In this document: positions 19,222 to 26,185 of the stretch, in pieces
Position numbering within the stretch: the stretch's first letter is position 1
How the letters are laid out: every line of letters begins with the position of its first letter
DNA from: Azospirillum brasilense
GTDB taxonomy: Bacteria; Pseudomonadota; Alphaproteobacteria; Azospirillales; Azospirillaceae
Assembly (NCBI RefSeq): GCF_007827815.1
Contig: NZ_VITH01000003.1
Coordinates: forward strand, 62,001 to 126,000
DNA length: 64,000 bases
Direction of reading: 5' to 3'
Position numbers and translations under genes: made by a program
Notes under the pieces: model-generated
Told to the model about the DNA's origin: nothing
Database searches by the model: none
Seen by the model: only the letters and a program-made list of their open reading frames with translations

Positions 19222-19566
19222 TCAGGGCGCCACGCGCCCGGACAGGCAGGAAGCCCGCGCCCGCTCGTCCACCGCCGCGGCGGCGGCGGCCGCCGCCCCA
19301 TCCCCACGATAGAGCGCGGCGGGAAGCGGCCGGCCGGTGGCCTCGCCCTCCTTGCGGTGCCAGGACAGGATGCAGGAGCAGACCCGGACCGCCGCCTCGG
19401 TGGAGCCGGTGTTCTGCGCGGCGAAGGGGCTGGCCTCGCAGGCCGCCAGGAAATCCCGGTTCGCGTCGGTCCGCCCGCCGTCCGGCGGGTCGCCGCTGAA
19501 GACCAGCAGCGCCGCCAGCGACGCGAAGAAGAAGACGAACAGCAGCGAACGCGGGTTGCGGAACAC
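19222..19566 (-). CDS. Hypothetical membrane-anchored or exported protein
   Basis: A 114-residue protein read from GTG 19566 after GGGGAGG. Residues 7-23 (SLLFVFFFASLAALLVF) form a signal anchor; the rest is outside, with four cysteines (AACEAS, CSCILSW, ASCLSG) that could form disulfides. It begins 17 bases after the chemoreceptor stop on the same strand. No family recognised. Confidence 0.55.
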   Translation of the reverse strand: MFRNPRSLLFVFFFASLAALLVFSGDPPDGGRTDANRDFLAACEASPFAAQNTGSTEAAVRVCSCILSWHRKEGEATGRPLPAALYRGDGAAAAAAAAVDERARASCLSGRVAP

Positions 19567-19582
19567 GGGCGGAAGCCTCCCC

Positions 19583-21325
19583 TTATGCCGAACGCACCTG
19601 ATTGAGAAACGCGCCGGCCTGCTCGCGCAGAGCCAGCGCCTGCCGGCCGAGATCGGCGGCGGCAGAGCGCACCTCCGACGCCATGGTGCCGGTCTCGTGC
19701 GCGGAGGCCGACACGTCGCGAACGCTGTGGGTCACCTCCGACGTGCGGTCGGCGGCGCGCTGGACGCTACGGGCGATTTCACCGGTGGTGGCGTTCTGAC
19801 GGTCGGCGGACTCGGCGATGCGGCCGACCAGATCGTTGACCGCGATCACCGTGCGCCCGATGCCGCCGATGGCCGTCACCGCGCTGCCGGTCACCGCCTG
19901 GATCTCCGCCACCTGCTGGGCGATCTCGTCGGTCGCCCTGGCGGTCTGGTTGGCGAGCCCCTTCACCTCGTTGGCGACGACGGCGAAGCCCTTGCCGGCC
20001 TCCCCCGCCCGCGCCGCCTCGATGGTCGCGTTCAGCGCCAGCAGGTTGGTCTGCGCGGCGATGCTCTGGATCAGCGTCACCACCTCCCCGATCTTGCCGG
20101 CGGCGGCGGCAAGGCCCTCGACCGTGTGGTTGGTGCGCTCCACCTCCTCCACCGCGTTGCGGACCATGCGGGAGGACTCGTCGATCTGGCGGGACACCTC
20201 GACGATGGACGCCGTCAGCTCCTCGGTGGCGCCGGCCACGGTCCGCACGTCGTCGCTGGCCTCGCCCGCCGCGCCGCTGACCGCGGCGGCCTGCCCGCTG
20301 CTGCGCTCGGCGATGTCATGGAGACGCTGGGCGTTGGCTTCGAGTTGGGCCGTCGTGGCGCTCAGCGTCTCGACCACGCTCAGCATCGTCTCGTCGAAGT
20401 TGCGGGCGACCGCGTCCAGCGCGTCGCGGCGGTCCCGCTCGGCGCGGGCGCGTTCCTCCGCCTGGGCGGCGTCGAGCCGGGCCACCCGCTGCGCGTTCTC
20501 CTTGAAGACGCTGAGCGCCCGGGCCATGCCGCCGATCTCGTCCTTGCGGCCGAGCGCCGGAATCTCGACCGACAGGGTCCCCGTCGCCAGCCGCTCCATG
20601 GCGCCGCGCATGGCGGACAGCGGGCGGAAGATGCGTCGCGACAACAGCAGGCTGCCGCCGGCCACCAGCAGCGTCACCGCGGCGCCCAGCCCACCGATCA
20701 TCGTCTGGGTGTCGCGGATCGGGGCGAAGAACTCAGCCCGCGGCACACCGACATAGAGCACGCCGACCACCTTGCCCGAGCGGTCCTTGATCGGGTCGTA
20801 GGCGGTGTAGAAGGGAACGCCCAGGATGTCGGCCTGCCCACGGTACGGCTCGCCCCGGACCAGCACGGCGTCGTAGACCGGCCCCTTGGCCAGTTGGGTG
20901 CCGACGGCGCGCGCGCCATCCGGTTTCTGGACGTTGGTGGTGACGCGCGTGTCGCCCATGAACAGGGTGGCGGTGCCGCCGACCAGCGCCTTCACCCGGT
21001 CCACCGGCTCGAAGAAGCCGTTCAACGCACGGTCGCCGGCGTACAGCGTGCCGTCGCGGACGCTGATGTCCCGCCCGTACTGGTTCAGCACGTCCCAGGC
21101 GACGCGCATGTTCGTTTCCTGCCGCTCGACCGCCATGCGCTCCGCATAGCGGCTCAACAACGTTTCGTTGACAGCAAAGGTGCTGCTCGTCAACACTGCC
21201 AATCCACCGACACACAGCGACACCGTCTTGCCCGAAAGCGACAGCGAGCCGACCCCCGTCAGCAACCCCATGGCGAACCCCCGCCCCCAATGATGCCCAG
21301 TGAATCCCAGCGTTTCGTACGCCAA
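19583..21325 (-). CDS. Methyl-accepting chemotaxis protein with periplasmic single Cache domain
   Basis: A transmembrane chemoreceptor of about 580 residues. Order: TM1 (about 35-52), a periplasmic Cache-like sensor (about 55-205, with the [20 protein letters not shown] strand-turn typical of Cache), TM2 (about 213-232), HAMP (to about 290) and the cytoplasmic signalling hairpin with tip [20 protein letters not shown] (about 425-450). It would relay to CheA/CheW, none of which are in the window. A second start, Met19 (21271), is possible. The ligand is unknown. Confidence 0.92.
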   Translation of the reverse strand: MAYETLGFTGHHWGRGFAMGLLTGVGSLSLSGKTVSLCVGGLAVLTSSTFAVNETLLSRYAERMAVERQETNMRVAWDVLNQYGRDISVRDGTLYAGDRALNGFFEPVDRVKALVGGTATLFMGDTRVTTNVQKPDGARAVGTQLAKGPVYDAVLVRGEPYRGQADILGVPFYTAYDPIKDRSGKVVGVLYVGVPRAEFFAPIRDTQTMIGGLGAAVTLLVAGGSLLLSRRIFRPLSAMRGAMERLATGTLSVEIPALGRKDEIGGMARALSVFKENAQRVARLDAAQAEERARAERDRRDALDAVARNFDETMLSVVETLSATTAQLEANAQRLHDIAERSSGQAAAVSGAAGEASDDVRTVAGATEELTASIVEVSRQIDESSRMVRNAVEEVERTNHTVEGLAAAAGKIGEVVTLIQSIAAQTNLLALNATIEAARAGEAGKGFAVVANEVKGLANQTARATDEIAQQVAEIQAVTGSAVTAIGGIGRTVIAVNDLVGRIAESADRQNATTGEIARSVQRAADRTSEVTHSVRDVSASAHETGTMASEVRSAAADLGRQALALREQAGAFLNQVRSA

Positions 21326-21436
21326 CGAACCGCAGAGGCATAAAAGCGTCAGAGGCTCTTAACAAATCGTTCCGCACTGCACCATGCCCTGCCCCTGGCG
21401 GGGCACGACGCATGCCGTTTTAGAGTGATTCAAATA
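21326..21436. other. Gap between the chemoreceptor and the mntP control region
   Basis: Contains AACAAATCGTTCC and an AT-rich stretch upstream of the palindrome at 21437. Promoter elements for the leftward chemoreceptor are expected here, but none is clear. Confidence 0.3.
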
Positions 21437-21458
21437 TATATGAACAGCTGTTCATATA
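21437..21458. promoter_or_regulatory. Perfect 22-bp palindrome, candidate metal-sensor operator
   Basis: TATATGAACAG is followed at once by its exact reverse complement CTGTTCATATA. It ends two bases before the -35 of the mntP promoter. The ATATGAACA/TGTTCATAT pattern resembles ArsR/SmtB-family operators; no such regulator gene is in the window. It may act on mntP, on the divergent chemoreceptor, or on both. Confidence 0.7.
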
Positions 21459-21460
21459 GA

Positions 21461-21489
21461 TTGACACCCACACTCTGCGGCGTTAGGGT
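21461..21489 (+). promoter_or_regulatory. Promoter of the mntP riboswitch transcript
   Basis: A perfect TTGACA (21461-21466), a 17-base spacer and TAGGGT (21484-21489). Transcription would begin near 21496, just at the start of the riboswitch. Confidence 0.7.
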
Positions 21490-21496
21490 CCGCCTC

Positions 21497-21662
21497 GTCA
21501 TTGGGGAGTAGCCACCCTCCTGCGAGAGGGGCGTGCGCCAACAGACTCGGGACCATCCTTTCTCAGGACGTCCCGTGGTGCACGCGGCAGCCGGACAGCG
21601 TCCGGCCGGTTCGGCAAGACCGATGGTGCGGATGTTCCCGAAGGCCAACCGGGGGTAGCCGT
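21497..21662 (+). promoter_or_regulatory. yybP-ykoY-type manganese riboswitch in the mntP leader
   Basis: The leader shows the two conserved loops of the yybP-ykoY class (Rfam RF00080): GGGGAGTAGCC at 21503-21513 and CAACAGACTCGGGA at 21539-21552. It also has the GTTCGGCAAGACCGA loop common in proteobacterial mntP leaders (21609-21623). In known members these loops dock around Mn2+ and turn the gene on. Downstream, GGCCAA (21643-21648) can pair with TTGGCC (21677-21682), directly next to the GGAG ribosome site, which suggests control of translation. Confidence 0.85.
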
Positions 21663-21695
21663 GCTGTCGTGTCCGTTTGGCCGGAGTTCGTTGCC

Positions 21696-22259
21696 ATGCT
21701 CGGTGTGACCTCCCTCGTCCTCGCCGTCAGCCTTTCCATGGACAGCTTCGCCGCAGCGCTGGGCCGTGGCGCCGTTCAGAAGCGTCCGGGCCTGTCCGAG
21801 GCGTTGCGGGTCGGTTTCGCCTTCGGCCTCTGCCAGCTCTCGATGGCCTCGATCGGCTGGGCGGTGGGTTCGGCCTTCGCCGGCTTCGTCCAGGCGGTGG
21901 ACCACTGGATCGCCTTCGGCCTGCTGCTGCTGATCGGCGGATCGATGATCCGCAACGCGCTGGCCGGGGAAGAGGACGACGAGGCGGCGGCCGCGCGCTC
22001 GGGCTGGCTGGCCCTGCTGACCGTGGCGGTGGCGACCAGCATCGACGCCAGCGCGGTGGGGGTCGGCCTCGCCATGGCGGACGTGAACATCGCGGTGACC
22101 GCCAGCCTGATCGGCGTCGTCACCTTCCTGATGGGCTTCGGCGGCGTCCTGCTGGGCCGGGCCGCCGGCCCGCTGCTCGGCCGCCGCGCCGAACTGATCG
22201 GCGGCCTCGGGCTGCTCGCCATCGGCACCAAGATCCTGGTCGAGCACACCCTTCTTTAA
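21696..22259 (+). CDS. mntP: Manganese efflux pump MntP
   Basis: A 187-residue inner-membrane exporter that lowers toxic Mn2+. Six hydrophobic segments; the two conserved Asp-bearing helices SLSMDSFAAALGRGA (near the N-terminus) and VATSIDASAVGVGLA (middle) are the MntP signature. Length matches E. coli MntP (188). ATG 21696 has CGGAG ten bases upstream. Control appears layered: a palindromic operator, a TTGACA promoter and a manganese riboswitch. Confidence 0.93.
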   Translation: MLGVTSLVLAVSLSMDSFAAALGRGAVQKRPGLSEALRVGFAFGLCQLSMASIGWAVGSAFAGFVQAVDHWIAFGLLLLIGGSMIRNALAGEEDDEAAAARSGWLALLTVAVATSIDASAVGVGLAMADVNIAVTASLIGVVTFLMGFGGVLLGRAAGPLLGRRAELIGGLGLLAIGTKILVEHTLL

Positions 22260-22262
22260 CGC

Positions 22263-22282
22263 CGGGCAATCACGCCCGTTTT
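22263..22282 (+). terminator. Weak terminator after mntP
   Basis: A short stem CGGGC/GCCCG with a 6-base loop followed by TTTT, three bases after the mntP stop. It ends at the stop codon of the converging gene. Confidence 0.4.
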
Positions 22283-22734
22283 CAGGCGGCGACCGCTTGG
22301 ACGATGTGGCCGGCCGCGGCGGCGGCCACCGTCTGGGCGAGCAGGCCCGGACGCTCCTGAACCCGGTCGCAGACCGCGCCGAAGTCGACGGACAGCGTCC
22401 GCTCTCCGCGATCGCGCAAGTCGCCGCAGCGCCGCCCGGCGTGCTCCAGGGTCGCCAGGGCCGCCCGGATGACTCCGGCCGCGATCTTCAACCGGCTGGC
22501 CCGCGCCGCGCCGGCGATCTCCTGGTCGTTCTGCGCCAGCCAGTGGGACAGCCCCTGCGACGCCACCGTGAACTCCCGTTCCAGCGCCGCCGGATCGCAC
22601 GGCACCGCGCCGTCGGGCAGGCACAGCCGGCCGTTGGCGGAGGGGTAGGACAGCGCCGCCGCGATGATCGCGGAGGCCAGTTCCTGCCCGGAAAAGGGCA
22701 TCGTCACACAATCACTCATCATACAAGCGTTCAT
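22282..22734 (-). CDS. Hypothetical protein, 150 aa
   Basis: Read from ATG 22734 (GGAGAG upstream). A mostly helical soluble protein with FSGQELASAIIAAALSY near the N-terminus, the segment SHWLAQNDQEIAGAARASRLKI split across the middle, and an Ala/Val-rich end (AAAAGHIVQAVAA). No signal peptide or known domain was recognised. It lies 32 bases downstream of another orphan gene on the same strand, likely in one operon. Confidence 0.6.
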   Translation of the reverse strand: MNACMMSDCVTMPFSGQELASAIIAAALSYPSANGRLCLPDGAVPCDPAALEREFTVASQGLSHWLAQNDQEIAGAARASRLKIAAGVIRAALATLEHAGRRCGDLRDRGERTLSVDFGAVCDRVQERPGLLAQTVAAAAAGHIVQAVAA

Positions 22735-22766
22735 CGGTTCGCTCTCCAGCAGGACCCGGCGCCCGG

Positions 22767-23135
22767 TCAGGGCACGGACAATTGCGCGCGGGCCATGCCG
22801 CCGTGCAGCGTGTCGAAGCAGACCACGCACTCCGGCGAGTCGGCGATGTAGGCCAGAACATCCGCGTAAGGGCCATCGATGTGGATAAGTTCCGCCCCGC
22901 GATCCTCCGCCGCGCCGCGGCTGTGGGTGATCGTCAGCATGTCCATGCGCGGGCCGCGCCCGCCGGTGGTCGCCGCCAGCACCGCGGCCCGCTGCCGATG
23001 ATCAGAATGGCGATGATCGGACGGCCGATGATCGGGGCGCAGGGCGACCACGACGCCGGCGGGAGCGGCATCGTCGACACCGCGGAGGGCGTTCGGGCGG
23101 CTTCCGGGACGGACGGCGGAAAGGGTCTTGACCAT
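22767..23135 (-). CDS. Hypothetical protein with His-rich repeats, 122 aa
   Basis: Starts at ATG 23135 after GAGGTGAGCC. The middle contains three copies of a five-residue repeat of the form xDHRx (PDHRP, SDHRH, SDHRQ) encoded by tandem 15-base units. The C-terminal part, MDMLTITHSRGAAEDRG and HIDGPYADVLAYIAD then ECVVCFDTLHGG, looks like a small folded domain with a CVVC pair. The His/Cys content could bind metal; this is speculation. No family recognised. Confidence 0.5.
   Translation of the reverse strand: MVKTLSAVRPGSRPNALRGVDDAAPAGVVVALRPDHRPSDHRHSDHRQRAAVLAATTGGRGPRMDMLTITHSRGAAEDRGAELIHIDGPYADVLAYIADSPECVVCFDTLHGGMARAQLSVP
22997..23041. repeat. Three tandem 15-bp repeats inside the orphan gene
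   Basis: Units begin at 22997, 23012 and 23027, each starting GATGATC followed by a varied 8-base tail. On the coding (minus) strand they give the xDHRx repeats. Confidence 0.7.
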
Positions 23136-23414
23136 GGCTCACCTCAAGGGCTCGGGCTGGCGATACGGACGGACTGGCTTGGCGGAGGGGGCGGACAATC
23201 GCCTTGCCTCACTGTTGGTATACCGTATCCCAGAACAATCTTAGCTTCAAGGGCGATTTCGCGAAATTTTCATCCCGCTCCGCAGCAAGACATCCTTTGA
23301 CCCCAGAGTCCGGGCGGCTTTTCCACAGGGAGGAAAAGCGCAGCCTCCGCGCTGGACAGGCGGGCGCGGGCGTGCTCAGAGGATAGGGTCGGTCACTGTC
23401 ACGGGAATCGGTCC
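23136..23414. other. Gap upstream of the alpha/beta hydrolase
   Basis: A 279-base gap with an AT-richer centre (about 23216-23290). It should carry promoters for the two divergent units; no convincing -35/-10 pair or known motif was found. Confidence 0.3.
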
Positions 23415-24104
23415 ATGGACCCGGTCGCCACTTCCGTCATCCTCGTCCACGGCGCCTTCGCGGACGGCTCCGCCTGGAGCCGCGTGATCCCCCTGCTCCA
23501 GGCCCAGGGGCTGGAGGCGATCGCCGTACAGAATCCGCTGACTTCGCTGGACGAGGACGTCGCCCATGTCCAGCGCGCCATCGACCGCGCCAAGGGGCCG
23601 GTTGTGCTGGTCGGCCACTCTTGGGGCGGGGCGGTGATCACGCAGATCGGGAATCAGGACAAGGTGAAGGCGCTGGTCTATGTGGCGGCCTTCGCGCCGG
23701 GGGTCGGCCAGTCGCCGAACGACACGCTGAAGCCCTTCCCGCCCTCGCCCGGCCTGTCCAGCGTGTCGATGGACCGCGCGGGCTATCTGCATTTGTCGGC
23801 GGAGAGCCTGGCGGCGAACTTCGCCCAGGATGTGCCGGCGACGGAGGCGGCGCTGCTGGCCGCGACGCAGGGGCCGGTCCATGCCGGCTGCTTCCGCACG
23901 CGCGTGACCGCCGCGGCGTGGGAGCACAAGCCGTCCTGGTACGTCGTCGCCGGCGAGGACCGGATGCTTCCCCCGGCCTTCCTGCGGGCGACCGCCGAGC
24001 GCATCGGCGCGCGGACGGTCGAGGTCGGGACCAGCCACGTCCCGCACGCCTCCCGGCCCGACGCGGTGGCGGCGGTGATCATCGAGGCGGCGGGCGCCCG
24101 CTGA
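23415..24104 (+). CDS. Alpha/beta-fold hydrolase
   Basis: A 229-residue esterase-like hydrolase. VILVHGAFADGSAW holds the oxyanion HG motif, VVLVGHSWGGAV gives the nucleophile Ser (G-H-S-W-G, about 71), an acidic residue follows VVAGEDRM, and the catalytic His is in GTSHVPHASRP. It resembles the salicylate esterase/MekB-like group often annotated as alpha/beta hydrolase. No signal peptide. It stands alone with divergent and convergent neighbours; the substrate is unknown. Confidence 0.85.
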   Translation: MDPVATSVILVHGAFADGSAWSRVIPLLQAQGLEAIAVQNPLTSLDEDVAHVQRAIDRAKGPVVLVGHSWGGAVITQIGNQDKVKALVYVAAFAPGVGQSPNDTLKPFPPSPGLSSVSMDRAGYLHLSAESLAANFAQDVPATEAALLAATQGPVHAGCFRTRVTAAAWEHKPSWYVVAGEDRMLPPAFLRATAERIGARTVEVGTSHVPHASRPDAVAAVIIEAAGAR

Positions 24105-24169
24105 CGGGCACCCGACCGCTCCCAATCACGATTTCAGGGCCACGATTTCAGGGCCACGGTTTCACGGCA

Positions 24170-24364
24170 TCACCCGGCAGCGCAGCAGCAGGCGGGCTCC
24201 GGATCGGATTCGTCGTCGTTCGCGGCGACGCAGCCGTGCGCCGTGCCCAGCAGGCGATGGAGATAGTCGTTCCACAGCGACCCGCAGGCCGGGGCCGGCG
24301 GCGGAACGAACGGCGTCGGCGACAGGTCCGGCGGGGGCGGTTCCGCGATCCGGTCGAAGGTCAT
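24170..24364 (-). CDS. Small Pro-rich peptide with cysteine cluster, 64 aa
   Basis: A short gene supported mainly by a strong ribosome site (GGAGGAG, six bases before ATG 24364). The peptide has a proline-rich first half (EPPPPDLSPTPFVPPPAPA), a central WNDYLHRLLGTAHGC helix and an acidic tail ending EPACCCAAG. There is no signal peptide. The three-cysteine end could bind metal or be modified; nothing nearby looks like a maturation enzyme. A longer upstream reading is possible but lacks a ribosome site. The DUF533 gene diverges from it. Confidence 0.45.
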   Translation of the reverse strand: MTFDRIAEPPPPDLSPTPFVPPPAPACGSLWNDYLHRLLGTAHGCVAANDDESDPEPACCCAAG

Positions 24365-24632
24365 GGGCGTCTCCTCCAAAATGCCACCCGCCGACCGGCG
24401 GGCGTCGGCGCTTGCTGCGCTCTGATGCGCGCCACGATAGCGGAAGTCAGTGTTCCGCACAGCCTGTTCGAAAGCCACTCCACCTCCGGCATAGAAGCCG
24501 TCATAGAAGAAGGGTCGGCTGGTCAGGCCCATCATTGGCACCCTTAGCTGTGCCGTGACGCCAATCCCTTTCGTCTGTTGATGAGGCGCAAAGCTGCATC
24601 GACACGGACACCGATTAGGAGAGAGGCGCGTC

Positions 24633-25454
24633 ATGGCGAATCTTCAGAACATCCTCGGCACCCTTCTGGCGACCGGCATGGGAGGGCACAGCCGCAGGAG
24701 CCCGCAGGATCTGGGGTCGATCCTGAGCCGGTCAGGGATGGGCTCGGGATCGGCGATGCACGCCCGCAGCGGCATGGGCGTCGGCCCCATGGCCGGGCTG
24801 GGCGCGCTTGCTTACCTCGCCTACCGCGCCTATCAGGAGCGGCAGCAGAATATGCCGCCCTCCGGACAGCCCTCCTCCGGACAAGCCCCCGCCCGCTCCG
24901 GGCAGCCGGGGAGCAGCCCGTGGGGGGCGCCGCCGTCCGGCTCGGGCAACACGCCGGGGGGCATCCTCGGCGGCATTCTCGGCGGGGCCGGCGCTTCCGG
25001 TGGCGGCTCGCTGGGCGAGCGGCTGTCCCAGGTCTTCCAGCAGCGCACCGCTCCCCCGCCCGACGCCGCCCCGTCCGGGGCCGGCGAGGGCGCCTTTCCC
25101 GAACTCGCCATGGAGGACCAGCACGCCCTGCTGCTGATCCGCGCCATGATCGCCGCCGCCAACGCCGACGGCGAGATTTCCGAGGTCGAGCGCCAGCGCG
25201 TCATGTCCGCCCTGGACGAGGCCGGCGGCGGCCCGGAGGAGCGGCGGATCGTGGAGCAGGAACTGTCCCAGCCGCAGTCGCTCGACTCGCTGGTCCGCTC
25301 CGTCACCGATCCGGACATGGCGGAGCAGGTCTATCTGGCCTCGTTGATGGCGGTGGACCGCGAGCATGAGGCGGAGCGCGCCTATCTCTCCTACCTCGCC
25401 ACCCGCCTGAAGATCGCCCCGCAACGCGCCGAGCAGCTCAACCAGGCGGCGTGA
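24633..25454 (+). CDS. DUF533 / TerB-like protein (YebE family)
   Basis: A 273-residue protein. Residues 53-67 (MAGLGALAYLAYRAY) form a single membrane-type segment, a Gly/Pro/Ser-rich linker follows to about 145, and the C-terminal TerB-like helical domain (about 155-270) shows IRAMIAAANADGEISEVERQ and LASLMAVDREHEAERAYLSYL, where the acidic loop can bind metal. E. coli YebE is the named relative and is envelope-stress induced; function is not known. The start follows AGGAGAG. Confidence 0.82.
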   Translation: MANLQNILGTLLATGMGGHSRRSPQDLGSILSRSGMGSGSAMHARSGMGVGPMAGLGALAYLAYRAYQERQQNMPPSGQPSSGQAPARSGQPGSSPWGAPPSGSGNTPGGILGGILGGAGASGGGSLGERLSQVFQQRTAPPPDAAPSGAGEGAFPELAMEDQHALLLIRAMIAAANADGEISEVERQRVMSALDEAGGGPEERRIVEQELSQPQSLDSLVRSVTDPDMAEQVYLASLMAVDREHEAERAYLSYLATRLKIAPQRAEQLNQAA

Positions 25455-25467
25455 GTTTCCCGTCGCG

Positions 25468-25500
25468 AAACCCTCTCCCGCACCCGGCGGGAGAGGGTTT
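25468..25500 (+). terminator. Hairpin terminator / CCCTCTCCC-type repeat
   Basis: A 13-bp perfect stem (AAACCCTCTCCCG / CGGGAGAGGGTTT) with a 7-base loop, 13 bases after the DUF533 stop. The closing TTT and following TCTG make it a fair terminator. It belongs to the same hairpin family as the elements at 31544-31659. Confidence 0.65.
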
Positions 25501-25579
25501 TCTGTGGTCCAATCTCTTGACGCTGCGGCCACACTCGGCGCAGGGTCTTGTCCCACTCTCCGCCACCGGGACCACCACC

Positions 25580-26173
25580 ATGCTGCTGGATGACGCCGTC
25601 GACCGCGTGCTCCGCGATCTCGAAAGCTACGGGCGCGACAACGACGCGCGTGAGGGCGACCGCGCCCGCAAGATGCTGAATCTGGAACGCGAGACGGCGG
25701 AGCTTTTGCACATCCTGGTGCGCAGCGGGCGCCGCCGCCGGGTGCTGGAGATCGGCACCTCCAACGGCGTCAGCACCCTGTGGCTCGCCGCGGCGCTGCA
25801 GGCCGTCGGCGCCACGGACCCGCTGACCAGCATCGAGCGCGATCCGGGCAAGAGCGCCCAGGCCGCCACCAACCTGGAGCGCGCCGGGTTGGCCAGCCGC
25901 GTCAACCTGCTGGTCGGCGACGCGACGGAGACGGTGGCGGGGCTGGACGGCCCCTTCGACTGCGTGTTCTTCGACGCCGACCGCTGGAGCGCCCCGGAGC
26001 AGCTTCGCCTGCTGCTGCCGAAGCTGGAGCCGGATTGCCTGCTGCTGGCCGACAACGCCCTGTCGCACCCGCAGGAGATCGCCGGCTACATCGCGGCGGT
26101 GGAGGCCCTGCCCGGCTTCGGCTCCACCATCTTCCCGGTGGGCAAGGGGCTGCACGTCGCCTGCCGCCCCTGA
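25580..26173 (+). CDS. O-methyltransferase-like SAM methyltransferase
   Basis: A 197-residue enzyme of the catechol/caffeoyl O-methyltransferase type. VLEIGTSNGVSTLWLA is the SAM motif, TSIERDPGKS holds the acidic ribose-binding residue, and FDCVFFDADRW is the DxD-like metal/substrate motif. The start at 25580 avoids reading through the hairpin at 25468-25500. It converges with the acyltransferase fusion gene. Substrate unknown. Confidence 0.82.
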   Translation: MLLDDAVDRVLRDLESYGRDNDAREGDRARKMLNLERETAELLHILVRSGRRRRVLEIGTSNGVSTLWLAAALQAVGATDPLTSIERDPGKSAQAATNLERAGLASRVNLLVGDATETVAGLDGPFDCVFFDADRWSAPEQLRLLLPKLEPDCLLLADNALSHPQEIAGYIAAVEALPGFGSTIFPVGKGLHVACRP

Positions 26174-26185
26174 CCTCACCACACG

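Noticed and set aside
22997..23041. Short tandem repeats as a CRISPR array
   Set aside because: Fifteen-base units without unique spacers, inside a coding frame; no cas genes in the window.
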